A stretch of DNA of 64,000 nucleotides from Phycicoccus sp. Root101. Lineage in GTDB: Bacteria; Actinomycetota; Actinomycetes; Actinomycetales; Dermatophilaceae. A program made the translations under genes and the position numbers. Below are positions 49,317 to 59,856 of this stretch, piece by piece (within the stretch, counting starts at the first letter, position 1; each line of letters opens with the position of its first letter). The notes under the pieces are model-generated. The model was not told the DNA's origin and did not search any database. It saw only the letters and a program-made list of their open reading frames with translations. The stretch is from the NCBI RefSeq assembly GCF_001426245.1, contig NZ_LMCM01000009.1:124001-188000 (forward strand). Direction: 5' to 3'.

Positions 49317-50263
49317 TGAAGTCCCGACACCTCGGTTGGCCCGCCGCCGCAATCGCCATCGCCATGGTCTCCGCCTGCGGGGCGACCGGGGGGTCGGGCT
49401 CCACGGACGGCACGGTGACCGTCGCAGCCGCCTTCTACCCCCTGGAGTACGCCGTCTCGCAGATCGGCGGCGACCACGTCGACGTCCAGGCGCTGACCAA
49501 GCCGGGGGCCGAGCCACACGACCTCGAGCTCAACCCCAAGCAGGTCGGTGAGGTCGCCCAGGCCGACCTCGTCGTCTACGAGAAGGGCTTCCAGCCCGCC
49601 GTCGACGACGCGGTGAAGAGCGAGGCGAAGGGCACCGGCTTCGACGTCTCCCCCGCCGCTCGGCTCGACCTCGCTGCTAACGAGGAGGGTCACGACCACG
49701 CCGGCGAGACGGAGCAGCAGCACTCCGACCACGCCACCGGCGCGAAGGACCCACACTTCTGGCTCGACCCGATGCGCTACGCCGACGTCGGCGACGCGAT
49801 CGCTGCCGAGCTGGGCCGACGGGACCCGGCCAACGCCGCGGCATACACGGCGAACGCGACGGCGTTCCGCGCGCAGCTGACCACGCTCGACGGGGAGTTC
49901 CGCACCGGGCTGCGGTCCTGCAGGATCAAGGACCTGGTCACCTCGCACGCCGCGTTCGGCTACCTCTCGAAGGCGTACGGGCTCACCCAGGAGAGCATCA
50001 CCGGCCTGACGCCTGACAGCGAGCCGAGCCCCGCCGCCCTCGCCGACCTCACCCAGCACATCCGCGAGAGCGGTGCGACGACCGTGTATGCCGAGACGCT
50101 CGTGAGCGAGGACGTGGCCAAGACCCTCGCCCGCGAGACCGGTGCCACACTGGCCGTGCTCGATCCCATCGAGGGCATCACCACGAAGTCGGCGGCCCAG
50201 GACTACCCCGGCGTCATGCGCGCCAACCTGGCCACCCTCAAGGCAGGACAGGAGTGTTCGTGA
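49316..50263 (+). CDS. znuA: Zinc ABC importer, lipoprotein binding protein
   Basis: The 315-residue cluster A-I binding protein has a lipobox VSAC (Cys21) and the metal-binding fold TVAAAFYPLEYAVSQIGGD, with His ligands in GAEPHDLELN, DPHFWLDP and SHAAFGYL. A short His-rich loop (EEGHDHAGETEQQHSDHA, about residues 125-142) is the flexible zinc-collecting loop of ZnuA. Earlier in-frame ATGs exist (49301, 49307) but lie inside Zur box 2; the ATG at 49316 fits the leaderless promoter. It overlaps znuC by GTGA. Confidence 0.93.
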   Translation: MKSRHLGWPAAAIAIAMVSACGATGGSGSTDGTVTVAAAFYPLEYAVSQIGGDHVDVQALTKPGAEPHDLELNPKQVGEVAQADLVVYEKGFQPAVDDAVKSEAKGTGFDVSPAARLDLAANEEGHDHAGETEQQHSDHATGAKDPHFWLDPMRYADVGDAIAAELGRRDPANAAAYTANATAFRAQLTTLDGEFRTGLRSCRIKDLVTSHAAFGYLSKAYGLTQESITGLTPDSEPSPAALADLTQHIRESGATTVYAETLVSEDVAKTLARETGATLAVLDPIEGITTKSAAQDYPGVMRANLATLKAGQECS

Positions 50264-51084
50264 CCGACGACCCGATCATCGAGCTCCGGCGCGCCTCGTT
50301 CGGCTACGCCGACCAGACCATCGTCCAGGCCGCCGACCTCACGGTGCACGCCGGTGAGGTGGTGGCCGTGCTCGGCCCGAACGGTTCGGGCAAGTCCACG
50401 CTCGTCCGCGGCCTGCTCGGGCTCAACGACCAGCTCGGCGGCGAGGTGCGCCTCTTCGGCCAGCCGCGGGACTCGTTCCACGACCACGCACGCCTCGGGT
50501 ACGTCCCGCAACGCCACACGCTGTCGGCGTCCGTGCGCGCCACCGTCGAGGAGATCGTCGCGGTCGGCCGCCTGTCGCACCACCGGTGGTGGCGACCGGT
50601 CGTGCGGAGCGCGCAGGACATCGCCATCCTCGACAAGGCGCTCGACGTCGTCGGGCTGTCCGACCGCGCGACCGCCGACGTCTCGACTCTCTCCGGCGGG
50701 CAGCAGCGGCGGGTGCTCATCGCGCGCGCCCTGGCGTCCGACCCCGACGTGCTCCTCATGGACGAGCCGACCGCCGGCGTCGACGCCGCGAACCAGCACG
50801 TCCTGTCGACGGTGCTGGCCCGGCTTGCGGACCGCGGCACGACGATGGTCATCGTCACCCACGAGCTCGCCGCCCTGGCCGGCATCGTGACCCGCATCGT
50901 CCTGGTGCAGGGCGGTCGCATCGCCTTCGACGGGACGCCGGAGCAGTTCGCCGCCCACGGAAGCGGTTTCGCGCACGACCACGACCACCATCACCACGAC
51001 GACGAGGTCGACCCGTCGGCGCCGCACCTCCCCGGGGCACCGTCCGCCGGACCCCTCGACCCCCGGCAAGGAGCGCGTCGATGA
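50260..51084 (+). CDS. znuC: Zinc ABC importer, ATPase
   Basis: The 274-residue ATPase has Walker A GPNGSGKST, signature LSGGQQRR, Walker B DVLLMDEPTAGVD and switch His VTHELAAL. A cytoplasmic C-terminal tail carries a His/Asp cluster (FAHDHDHHHHDDEVD), likely a zinc-binding appendix. The GTG at 50260 has an AGGAG site 4 nt upstream and overlaps the znuA stop; an in-frame GTG at 50254 is less likely. It overlaps znuB by ATGA. Confidence 0.93.
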   Translation: MTDDPIIELRRASFGYADQTIVQAADLTVHAGEVVAVLGPNGSGKSTLVRGLLGLNDQLGGEVRLFGQPRDSFHDHARLGYVPQRHTLSASVRATVEEIVAVGRLSHHRWWRPVVRSAQDIAILDKALDVVGLSDRATADVSTLSGGQQRRVLIARALASDPDVLLMDEPTAGVDAANQHVLSTVLARLADRGTTMVIVTHELAALAGIVTRIVLVQGGRIAFDGTPEQFAAHGSGFAHDHDHHHHDDEVDPSAPHLPGAPSAGPLDPRQGARR

Positions 51085-52121
51085 GCGAGATCCTCGCCCT
51101 GGACTTCATGCGGCAGGCCCTGCTGGCCGCCCTCTTGGTCGGCATCGCCGCCCCCCTCGTCGGGGTCTTCCTCGTGCAGCGGCGGCTGTCCCTCATCGGT
51201 GACGGCATGGGGCACGTCGCCCTTGCCGGTGTCGCCGTCGGCCTGCTCACCGGCCAGGCCCCCGTCCTCACCGCCCTGCTCTTCGCCGTCGCCGCGGCCA
51301 TCGCGATCGAGGTGATCCGGGGCCGAGGACGCACGAGCGGCGACATCGCGCTGGCCGTGATGTTCTACGGAGGCATCGCCGCCGGCGTCGTGATCATCGC
51401 GAAGTCGCCCAGCAGCAGCCCCGCCAACCTCACGGCATACCTCTTCGGGGCGATCACCACGGCGGACCAGAACGACCTCTGGGTGTTCGCCGGGCTCGCC
51501 GCGGTCGTCCTGTTCACCACGTGGCTGCTGCGGCCCTGGCTGTTCGCGGTCGCCAACGACGAGGAGTACGCCCGGGCCAGCGGCCTGCCCGTCACGGCCC
51601 TCAACATCGCCCTCGCCATCCTCACCGCGGTCACCGTCGTGGTGTCGATGCGGGTCGTCGGGCTGCTGCTCATCAGCGCCCTGATGATCATCCCCAACGC
51701 CACGGCCCAGCTGCTCGGACGCAGCTTCCGCGCCTCGGTCCGCTGGGCGGTCCTGGTCGGCGTGCTCTCCAGCGTCGGGGGTGTCATCGCCTCGTACTAC
51801 GCGGAGACCCCGTCAGGCGGGACGATCGTGCTGCTCGCGATCGGCGCGTTCGTCGTGGTGGCCACGGTCAGCGCGCTCGGCGCCAGGGCCCGTGCCGCGC
51901 GGCACCGGTTGGCCGAACGCCACGACCACGAGCACGGTCCGGGCTGCGGACACGCGGCGGTGGCTCACGACGACCACGTCGACTACGTCCATGACGGGCA
52001 CCGTCACGCGCCGCACGAGGGCCACTACGACGAGCACGCCCCCGACGCACACGGCCACCACGACGGCCACGACGGCCGGGGCCACGGCGACCTCGCACCG
52101 AAGGAGACGGCACCGCGATGA
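51081..52121 (+). CDS. znuB: Zinc ABC importer, permease with His-rich tail
   Basis: The 346-residue permease of the ZnuB/MntB family has about eight helices in its first 270 residues (AAPLVGVFLVQRRLSLIGDGMGHVALAG is typical; quoted in part: QRRLSLIGDGMGHVAL). The last 70 residues are hydrophilic and extremely His-rich (HDHEHGPGCGHAAVAHDDH, then HGHHDGHDGRGHG), far beyond the usual permease length. Such a tail could store or sense zinc at the cytoplasmic exit. It overlaps zur by ATGA. Confidence 0.93.
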   Translation: MSEILALDFMRQALLAALLVGIAAPLVGVFLVQRRLSLIGDGMGHVALAGVAVGLLTGQAPVLTALLFAVAAAIAIEVIRGRGRTSGDIALAVMFYGGIAAGVVIIAKSPSSSPANLTAYLFGAITTADQNDLWVFAGLAAVVLFTTWLLRPWLFAVANDEEYARASGLPVTALNIALAILTAVTVVVSMRVVGLLLISALMIIPNATAQLLGRSFRASVRWAVLVGVLSSVGGVIASYYAETPSGGTIVLLAIGAFVVVATVSALGARARAARHRLAERHDHEHGPGCGHAAVAHDDHVDYVHDGHRHAPHEGHYDEHAPDAHGHHDGHDGRGHGDLAPKETAPR

Positions 52122-52549
52122 CCGGAGTCCAGGAACGCCCGACCGCACTCACCGAACCCGGCGAAGGCGCCCGTCGCCCCACCCGCCAGCGCGCGGCCGT
52201 GGCCGCGGTGCTCGCCGACACCGGCGAGTTCCGGTCGGCCCAGGAGCTGCACGCGCTGCTGCGCGAGGCCGGCGACAAGGTCGGGCTCGCCACGGTCTAC
52301 CGGAACCTCCAGGCCATGGCCGCCGACGGCGAGATCGACATGCTGCGCACCGACGAGGGCGAGGCCGTCTACCGCGCCTGCTCGACCGGGCACCACCACC
52401 ACCTCGTGTGCCGGGTGTGCGGACGCACGGTCGAGGTCGAGGGCCCGACGGTGGAGGCATGGGCGACGAAGGTCAGCTCCCAGCACGGCTTCACCGACGT
52501 CCACCACACGCTGGAGATCTTCGGCACCTGCGCCGACTGCTCGCGCTGA
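52118..52549 (+). CDS. zur: Zinc uptake repressor, Fur family
   Basis: The 143-residue Fur-family regulator has a winged-helix domain (TRQRAAVAAVLADTGEFRSAQELH.. VGLATVYRNLQAM, quoted in parts) and a dimerisation domain with the regulatory HHHHLVC and two CxxC pairs (CRVC, CADC) that hold structural zinc. As the last gene of the znu operon it should repress its own operon through the two Zur boxes when zinc is plentiful. Its ATG overlaps the znuB stop. Confidence 0.93.
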   Translation: MTGVQERPTALTEPGEGARRPTRQRAAVAAVLADTGEFRSAQELHALLREAGDKVGLATVYRNLQAMAADGEIDMLRTDEGEAVYRACSTGHHHHLVCRVCGRTVEVEGPTVEAWATKVSSQHGFTDVHHTLEIFGTCADCSR

Positions 52550-52595
52550 TCCGACAACCGTCCACTGCGACGGCGGGTTCGGTGCCGGCTGACGG

Positions 52596-53378
52596 CTAGC
52601 TGCTGGGGACGTCGACGGCGCCCCCGTACCGGCGGTCACGCTCGGCGTACGTCTGGATCGCGGCCCAGAGGTGGCGCCGGTCGTAGTCCGGCCACAGCGT
52701 GTCCTGGAAGACCATCTCGGCGTACGCGCTCTGCCACAGCAGGAAGTTGCTCGTCCGCTGCTCCCCCGAGCTCCGCACGAACAGGTCGACGTCCGGCATG
52801 TCCGGCTCGGGCAGGTGGCGCGCGATGGTCTTCTCGTCGATCGACCCCGGCCTGAGCTTGCCCCGCTGGACCTGCTCGGCGATCTTCTGCACGGCGTCGG
52901 CGATCTCCGCGCGACCGCCGTAGTTGACGCAGAAGTACAGGGTCAGCCCCGTGTTGTCCTTGGTCAGCTCCTGCGCGGTCTCGAGCTCCTTGATGACCGA
53001 GCCCCACAGCCGCGGACGTCGGCCGACCCAGCGCATCCGAACGCCCCACTCGTGCAGCTGGTCACGGCGACGACGGATGACGTCGCGGTTGAACCCCATG
53101 AGGAAGCGCACCTCGTCCGGGCTGCGCTTCCAGTTCTCCGTCGAGAACGCGTAGGCCGACAGGTGGGTCACACCGATGTCGATGGCCCCTGCGACGACGT
53201 CGAGCAGCGCCGCCTCACCGGCTTCGTGGCCCTTGGTGCGGGCCAGCCCGCGCTGGTTGGCCCAGCGGCCGTTGCCGTCCATGACCACGGCCACGTGGTT
53301 GGGCACGAGCTCCCTTGGCAGAGATGGCGGTTGGGCTCCGCTGGGGTGGGCAAACGGCTTCGCGTATGACGCGCTCAC
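52596..53378 (-). CDS. uppS: Isoprenyl (undecaprenyl or decaprenyl) diphosphate synthase
   Basis: This 260-residue cis-prenyltransferase makes the polyprenyl carrier lipid for cell-wall and glycan synthesis, including lipid-linked galactan. Motifs: [18 protein letters not shown] with the catalytic Asp, STENWKRS, and [19 protein letters not shown], all typical of UppS. Actinobacteria often have two such enzymes; product chain length cannot be read. The GTG overlaps the recO stop, so the two are coupled. Confidence 0.93.
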   Translation of the reverse strand: MSASYAKPFAHPSGAQPPSLPRELVPNHVAVVMDGNGRWANQRGLARTKGHEAGEAALLDVVAGAIDIGVTHLSAYAFSTENWKRSPDEVRFLMGFNRDVIRRRRDQLHEWGVRMRWVGRRPRLWGSVIKELETAQELTKDNTGLTLYFCVNYGGRAEIADAVQKIAEQVQRGKLRPGSIDEKTIARHLPEPDMPDVDLFVRSSGEQRTSNFLLWQSAYAEMVFQDTLWPDYDRRHLWAAIQTYAERDRRYGGAVDVPSS

Positions 53379-54256
53379 GCCTGGGCCGCCCGGGCTGCGG
53401 CGTGCGCCTGCTCGACCTTCGTCACGGCCGCGAATGCGTCAGCGAAGCGCTCGTCGACCGGTTCGGTCGCCGTCAGCGGGACTGCTGACCACGTGACGCG
53501 GGAGCTGGACGGGTTCAGGGCGTCGGGGTCTCGTCGGTCCACGAGGCGCAACGATCGCACACCCCGCTCGAGGTGCCACTGGAGGAACGCGCTCGCCAGC
53601 GTGCTGCCCTCCCGGCGGTGCCGTCCGCTCGACGCGTCGGCGATCGACCAGTCGCCGGCGAGCAGCGCCGCGAGGAGGGACAGGGTCTCCGGAGCCGGCG
53701 CGGCGGAGCCGGGCGGGCGGCACACCGAGCACACGGTGCCTCCAGAGGCCAGGTTGAACGCGCGGTGCGGACCCTCCGCGCCGCACCGTGCGCAGTCGTG
53801 GAAGCTCGGCGCCCAGCCGGCGACGGCGAGCGCGCGCAAGAGGTAGGCGTCCAGGACGAGGCCCGGGTCGTGGACGCCTTCGGCCATCGAGCGGAGCGCG
53901 CCCTGGAGGAGGAGGTACTGCTGGAGGTTGGGCTCACGCTCCTCGGTGAGCCTGTCGGCGGTCTCGAGCATCGCCGCCGCCGCGGTGTAGGTCGTGTAGT
54001 CGCGGGCGAGCACGTCCCCCCAGGAGGCGAGGGACTCGGCCTGGGTCACGGTGTCGAGGTTGCGGCCCTCGTAGCACTGGACGTCCACCATCATCGCCGG
54101 CTCGAGCCGCGCCCCGAAGCGGCTCTTGGTGCGACGCACCCCCTTGCCCACCACGCGCACCTTGCCCAGCCCGCGGGTCAGGAGGGTGACGATGCGATCG
54201 GCCTCGCCCAGCTTCTGGGTGCGCAGGACGATGCCTTCGTCGCGGTACAGGGGCAT
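53375..54256 (-). CDS. recO: DNA repair protein RecO
   Basis: RecO anneals single strands and loads RecA with RecR in recombinational repair. The 293-residue protein starts [23 protein letters not shown], with an N-terminal OB fold, and has a zinc-binding [18 protein letters not shown] pair. The recO-uppS order is common in actinobacteria. The ATG follows GACAAT by 6 nt, suggesting a leaderless mRNA; the longer open frame upstream is not RecO-like. Confidence 0.93.
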   Translation of the reverse strand: MPLYRDEGIVLRTQKLGEADRIVTLLTRGLGKVRVVGKGVRRTKSRFGARLEPAMMVDVQCYEGRNLDTVTQAESLASWGDVLARDYTTYTAAAAMLETADRLTEEREPNLQQYLLLQGALRSMAEGVHDPGLVLDAYLLRALAVAGWAPSFHDCARCGAEGPHRAFNLASGGTVCSVCRPPGSAAPAPETLSLLAALLAGDWSIADASSGRHRREGSTLASAFLQWHLERGVRSLRLVDRRDPDALNPSSSRVTWSAVPLTATEPVDERFADAFAAVTKVEQAHAAARAAQA

Positions 54257-54333
54257 GGCCCCATTGTCTCCCACGGGCGGCAGGACGCAGGGAGGCGGTG
54301 CCGTGCTCACCGCGTCCACTACTCTCCGGGCCC

Positions 54334-54819
54334 ATGACGGACTGGCGACGGGACCGCGTGGGCGCCGCCCTGCGCGACGAGAACCCCACGGTACTGAGGC
54401 GGTTGGCAGCCGGCTTCGCGGTGATGGGGGACGTGCAGTTCCTGCCCGGTTACTGCGTGCTCATCACCGACACCCCCGGGGTCGACCGGCTCACCGACCT
54501 CCCGCGTGCGCGCCGCCTCGAGTTCCTGGCCGACATGGAGCTGCTCGGCGAGGCGGTCCAGGGCGTGTGCGCCGACCGCGACCCGGCGTTCCGCAGGATC
54601 AACCTCGAGATCCAAGGCAACCACGACGCGTTCCTGCACGCCCACGTGTGGCCGCGGTACGAGTGGGAGGGGCCGGACCACACCTGGCGACCGGTCGCCC
54701 TGCACCCGATCGAGCGGTGGCGGGCACCGGAGCCGGAGACGGTCCTCGGTCCGCGGCACGACGCCCTCAGGGCCGAGCTCGTCGCCGAGCTGGACAGACT
54801 CGGCAGCGCCGAACACTAG
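54334..54819 (+). CDS. HIT-like nucleotide hydrolase
   Basis: The 161-residue protein resembles HIT-superfamily diadenosine polyphosphate hydrolases. It has a beta start ([16 protein letters not shown]), [15 protein letters not shown], a helix ending in NLEIQGN, and the catalytic-type [14 protein letters not shown] in place of the usual HxHxH. The first His of the triad is not obvious, so activity is uncertain. A TACTCT element 8 nt before the ATG at 54334 is a possible -10 box. Its stop overlaps the SOS box of the following gene. Confidence 0.78.
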   Translation: MTDWRRDRVGAALRDENPTVLRRLAAGFAVMGDVQFLPGYCVLITDTPGVDRLTDLPRARRLEFLADMELLGEAVQGVCADRDPAFRRINLEIQGNHDAFLHAHVWPRYEWEGPDHTWRPVALHPIERWRAPEPETVLGPRHDALRAELVAELDRLGSAEH

Positions 54820-54832
54820 AACAGGTGTTCGA
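54817..54832 (+). promoter_or_regulatory. LexA (SOS) box upstream of the alkB-like gene
   Basis: TAGAACAGGTGTTCGA matches the mycobacterial-type SOS box (TCGAACATATGTTCGA) at 13 of 16 positions, including GAAC and GTTCGA. Its first three bases are the stop codon of the upstream HIT gene. Confidence 0.8.
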
Positions 54833-54840
54833 ATCCGGGT

Positions 54841-54846
54841 TATGCT
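54841..54846 (+). promoter_or_regulatory. Leaderless -10 element of the alkB-like gene
   Basis: TATGCT followed by exactly 6 nt and the ATG at 54853. The SOS box occupies the -35 region. Confidence 0.6.
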
Positions 54847-54852
54847 CGGGTC

Positions 54853-55482
54853 ATGGCCATGGCACTCCAAGGGTCCCTCCTCGACACCGCCGACGAGATC
54901 GAGCTGCACGGACTCGACTCACGCCTGACGCGCACGCAGCTCACCCGCGGCGCCTGGGTGGACTACCGACCCGGCTGGCTCGGGGGCGCCGAACAGCTCT
55001 TCGACGCGCTGCACCACGACGTCCCCTGGTACGCCGAGAAGCGCGAGATGTACGAGCGCGTCGTCGATGTCCCGCGCCTGCTCAAGTTCTACTCCGAGGG
55101 CGAGGGCCTCCCCCACCCCGTGCTCACCGACGCCCGTGAGCAGCTCAGCGACTGGTATGCCGCGGAGCTGGGTGAGCGATTCGTCAGCGCCGGCATGTGC
55201 CTCTACCGGGACGGACGCGACTCGGTCGCGTGGCACGGCGACCGGATCGGCCGGTCCAAGGAGCACGACACGATGGTGGCCATCCTGTCGATCGGGTCGG
55301 CCAGGTCCCTCATGCTGCGACCCCGCGGCGGCGGCGAGTCCATCGGGTTCTCCCTCGGCCACGGCGACCTCGTGGTCATGGGCGGATCCTGCCAACGGAC
55401 CTGGGACCACTGCATCCCCAAGACGAGCCACGCCGTCGGTCCGCGCATCTCGATCCAGTTCCGCCCCCGCGGCGTCCGCTGA
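54853..55482 (+). CDS. alkB: AlkB-like 2-oxoglutarate/Fe(II)-dependent DNA repair dioxygenase
   Basis: AlkB enzymes directly reverse N-alkyl damage on DNA or RNA bases. The 209-residue protein has the iron ligands HxD in SVAWHGDRIG (about residues 131-133), the distal His in RTWDHCIPK, and the 2-oxoglutarate-binding Arg in RISIQFRPR. It fits the SOS box directly upstream: induction by DNA damage. A second in-frame ATG lies 6 nt after the first; the first is favoured by promoter spacing. Confidence 0.9.
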   Translation: MAMALQGSLLDTADEIELHGLDSRLTRTQLTRGAWVDYRPGWLGGAEQLFDALHHDVPWYAEKREMYERVVDVPRLLKFYSEGEGLPHPVLTDAREQLSDWYAAELGERFVSAGMCLYRDGRDSVAWHGDRIGRSKEHDTMVAILSIGSARSLMLRPRGGGESIGFSLGHGDLVVMGGSCQRTWDHCIPKTSHAVGPRISIQFRPRGVR

Positions 55483-55559
55483 CCTCGGCGAAAAGCCGCA
55501 CACCGACCTGCGACCTGGTCCACACTGACTCGGATCCGACCCCCGTCCGAGCAGGAGTG

Positions 55560-56753
55560 ATGAGCAGAGCACGCGACGTCCTCCTGGCGCTGGTCGTGGT
55601 CGCGGCGCTGGCGTTCCTCGCTCCCGGCGTCCTGGCTCGCATCGACACCGACCTGAGGGATGCGGTCGGTGGGGTGCGTCAGGCGTCAGGGGCCGGAGCG
55701 ACCTCCGAGGGCTGGTCACAGGTGCAGAGCGCCTACGAGCTCTCGGGTCCGCTCAGCCGTGAGGGCCTGGGGTACCTGCTCGCGGCCGGGCTGCGGGGCG
55801 GCCACCCGTGCCTTCTGGAGATGACGCCGGGCACGAGCCTCCAGTGCAGGACGATGCTCGACACGAACGGACCGGTCACGGCTCTTGCCGGCCACGGTGA
55901 GTGGATGCTCGCGGCGACAGGCGCCTCGGGGAACGCACCACGCACCTGGACCGCGGACACCGCATACGTCCGGGCTCCCGACGCCGATGCTGCCGAAGGG
56001 CAGCACGTGCCGGTGAATGGTTCGCTCCCGGCGGACGCACGGATCACGGCGGCGGCCATCGACGACGACTCCTACTTCCCCGTCGTGGCTGGAACCGTCC
56101 CGGCCGGCGCCACGCAGCGGCTGCAGGTCTGGTCGGTGACCGACACGGTGCAGGGCATCGCTGCTCCCGGTGGAGCGCTGTGCTGCGAGGTGCGACCGGG
56201 CAGCGCCGTGGTGGCCGCCGGCACCGACCCGGACATCCTCGTCGCCGCGGAGGTGCGCGGCGCCTCCAGCACCGAGCCCTTCACCGTCCACGCGTGGTGG
56301 GGGTCCTCGGACGACTCGGCGCCCGAGGGGAGCTGGGAGTGGCAGGACGTTCCCCTCCCGAGGGCGATGGAGCGCGTCAGCGACGCGCAGGGCCAGACCC
56401 TCGACCACTGGCTGGCCGGGAGCACCCACGGTCGACCGGTGGTCATCACCACCAGGTCGACGAGCCGAGGCCTCGTCTCGGTCCCGCTACCGGTCGCCGA
56501 GCTGGATCCAGAGCGGCCCACGGTCCTGCTCGCCCGGACCTCGTTCCTCGACGACGGCCTCGTCCTGGCCGTGCAGACCGCCGACGGACCACAGGTCTGG
56601 ATCAGGCCCGACAGTGGGACCTGGAGCTCGGCGCCGTTGCCGGCAGGCACCATCCTCGACGCCGAGACGGTCGAGGACACCACCTACGTGACCATCCGTG
56701 GGGAGGACGGCATCCGCCTGTGGAGCAAACGGCTGCTCCCCGCAGCGCGCTGA
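55560..56753 (+). CDS. Secreted or membrane-anchored protein of unknown function
   Basis: The 397-residue protein has an N-terminal hydrophobic segment (DVLLALVVVAALAFLAPGVLA, about residues 6-25; quoted in part: LLALVVVAALAFLAP) that is a signal peptide or anchor. The rest is beta-rich with repeated short strands (VTALAGHGEWMLAATG, AVVAAGTDPDILVAAEV, TVLLARTSFLDDGLVLAV), suggesting a beta-propeller. It contains several Cys. No enzyme motif was recognised. The ATG at 55560 lies close to an AGGAG site; the GTG just before it is an alternative. Confidence 0.6.
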   Translation: MSRARDVLLALVVVAALAFLAPGVLARIDTDLRDAVGGVRQASGAGATSEGWSQVQSAYELSGPLSREGLGYLLAAGLRGGHPCLLEMTPGTSLQCRTMLDTNGPVTALAGHGEWMLAATGASGNAPRTWTADTAYVRAPDADAAEGQHVPVNGSLPADARITAAAIDDDSYFPVVAGTVPAGATQRLQVWSVTDTVQGIAAPGGALCCEVRPGSAVVAAGTDPDILVAAEVRGASSTEPFTVHAWWGSSDDSAPEGSWEWQDVPLPRAMERVSDAQGQTLDHWLAGSTHGRPVVITTRSTSRGLVSVPLPVAELDPERPTVLLARTSFLDDGLVLAVQTADGPQVWIRPDSGTWSSAPLPAGTILDAETVEDTTYVTIRGEDGIRLWSKRLLPAAR

Positions 56754-56793
56754 GGTCCGACCCGACGGCGGCCCCACGGCGTCCGCTGACGCA

Positions 56794-56867
56794 ACGACGT
56801 GCAGTGGCGCCGTTCAACGCGGGCGTCCGGTAGGAGCTCCCGGCGGCGGGCCGCCACTGCACGTCGT
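56794..56867. terminator. 16-bp inverted repeat between convergent genes
   Basis: ACGACGTGCAGTGGCG (56794-56809) and CGCCACTGCACGTCGT (56852-56867) are perfect arms around a 42-nt loop, between the secreted-protein gene and leuA. It should end transcription from both sides. Confidence 0.7.
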
Positions 56868-56872
56868 CGTGG

Positions 56873-58657
<1,785 letters not shown>

Positions 58658-58701
58658 TCAGCCTGGGCAACGCTACTCCGCGACGAGGGGCGGCTGATCG
58701 A

Positions 58702-58746
58702 TCAGGCCCCGCCGCGGCGGCGAAGAAGGAGGCGCGAGAGACGCAC
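58702..58746 (-). CDS. Leu-rich leader peptide of leuA
   Basis: The 14-residue reading frame VRLSRLLLRRRGGA begins with GTG at 58744-58746 and ends at TGA 58702-58704, 89 bp before the leuA start. Four of 14 codons are Leu, three in a row. A TACCCT element lies exactly 6 nt before the GTG, so the mRNA would be leaderless. A 12-bp palindrome CTGATCGATCAG (58694-58705) covers the leader stop. Leucine attenuation by such a peptide is known in principle for amino-acid operons and is inferred here. Confidence 0.65.
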   Translation of the reverse strand: MRLSRLLLRRRGGA

Positions 58747-58752
58747 CTGTTG

Positions 58753-58758
58753 AGGGTA
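58753..58758 (-). promoter_or_regulatory. -10 element of the leuA leader transcript
   Basis: TACCCT on the minus strand followed by 6 nt and the GTG of the leader peptide. It partly overlaps the neighbouring hairpin. Confidence 0.5.
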
Positions 58759-58777
58759 TGCCGCCCGCGCGGCATAC
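58756..58777 (-). terminator. GGCATAC-type hairpin between the ACC deaminase gene and leuA
   Basis: GTATGCCGC-CCGC-GCGGCATAC is a perfect 9-bp stem with a 4-nt loop, 39 bp beyond the ACC deaminase stop and touching the leuA leader promoter. It could end the upstream transcript or act as an operator; position allows both. Confidence 0.55.
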
Positions 58778-58816
58778 GTCCATCGTCACGTGGGCACGGC
58801 CCACGATCCGGACGCC

Positions 58817-59854
58817 TCACGCGCCGGCCCACCCCTCCTCGAAGATGCCGGAGTACGCGTTGAGGGCGGGCTGCCCGCCGAGGTGGGCGTAGAGGACCGT
58901 GGAGTCCCGAGGGATCTCACCCGAGGTGACGAGGTCGACCAGCCCTGCCATGGACTTCCCCTCGTAGACCGGGTCGATGATCATGCCCTCGAGGCTCCCG
59001 CTGAGCCGGATGGCGTCGATCGTCGACTGGACGGGGATGCCGTAGAGGTCCCCGGCCCACCCCTCGAGGACGCTGACCTCGTCCTCGCGCAGCTCACGCC
59101 CGAGGCCGATGAGGTCCGCGGTGTGCTGGGCGATGCGACGCACCTGACCACGCGTCTTGTCGATCGTCGCCGAGGCGTCGATGCCGAGGACGCGTCGCGG
59201 CCGACCTCCCGCGTCCTCGAGCGCGGCGAACCCGGCGATCATGCCGGCGTGCGTCGAACCGGTGACGGTGCAGACGACGATCGTGTCGAAGAAGACGCCG
59301 AGCGCCTCCTCCTGCTCGGCGACCTCGTAGGCCCAGTTCGCGAAACCCAGTCCGCCGAGGCGGTGCTCACTGGCCCCGGCCGGGATGCCGTAGGGCGTCC
59401 CGCCGGATTCCTCGACCTCGCGCAGTGCGTCCTCCCACGAGGAGCGGATGCCGATGTCGAAACCGTGCGGGTCGAGCCGGGAGTCGGCACCCATGATGCG
59501 CGACAGCAGGAGGTTGCCCACCTTGTCGTTGACCGGGTCGTCCCAGTCCACCCACTTCTCCTGCACCAGCCGGCACTTGAGCCCGAGGTGCGCGGCGACG
59601 GCCGCGACCTGCCGGGTGTGGTTCGACTGGTAGCCGCCGATCGAGACGAGCGTGTCGGCGCCCGACGCGAGGACGTCGGGGACGATGTACTCCAGCTTGC
59701 GGGTCTTGTTGCCACCGAAGGCGAGACCGCTGTTGACGTCCTCCCGCTTGGCCCACACCTGCGCCCCACCGAGGTGCTCGGTCAGGCGGGCCAGCCGGTG
59801 GACCGGGCTCGGGCCGAAGGTCAGAGGGTGGCGAGGGAAGTCATGGATGGACAC
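58817..59854 (-). CDS. acdS: 1-aminocyclopropane-1-carboxylate deaminase
   Basis: This PLP enzyme splits ACC, the plant ethylene precursor, to 2-oxobutyrate and ammonia. The 345-residue protein aligns with true Acd[17 protein letters not shown], the PLP Lys (residue 50) in [31 protein letters not shown], and the specificity pair Glu in [10 protein letters not shown] and Leu in YAHLGG. These separate ACC deaminase from D-cysteine desulfhydrase. The GTG is chosen for its AAGGAG site 7 nt upstream; a TTG overlapping the regulator stop is possible. It is co-transcribed with the GntR regulator. Confidence 0.9.
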   Translation of the reverse strand: MSIHDFPRHPLTFGPSPVHRLARLTEHLGGAQVWAKREDVNSGLAFGGNKTRKLEYIVPDVLASGADTLVSIGGYQSNHTRQVAAVAAHLGLKCRLVQEKWVDWDDPVNDKVGNLLLSRIMGADSRLDPHGFDIGIRSSWEDALREVEESGGTPYGIPAGASEHRLGGLGFANWAYEVAEQEEALGVFFDTIVVCTVTGSTHAGMIAGFAALEDAGGRPRRVLGIDASATIDKTRGQVRRIAQHTADLIGLGRELREDEVSVLEGWAGDLYGIPVQSTIDAIRLSGSLEGMIIDPVYEGKSMAGLVDLVTSGEIPRDSTVLYAHLGGQPALNAYSGIFEEGWAGA

Positions 59855-59856
59855 GG

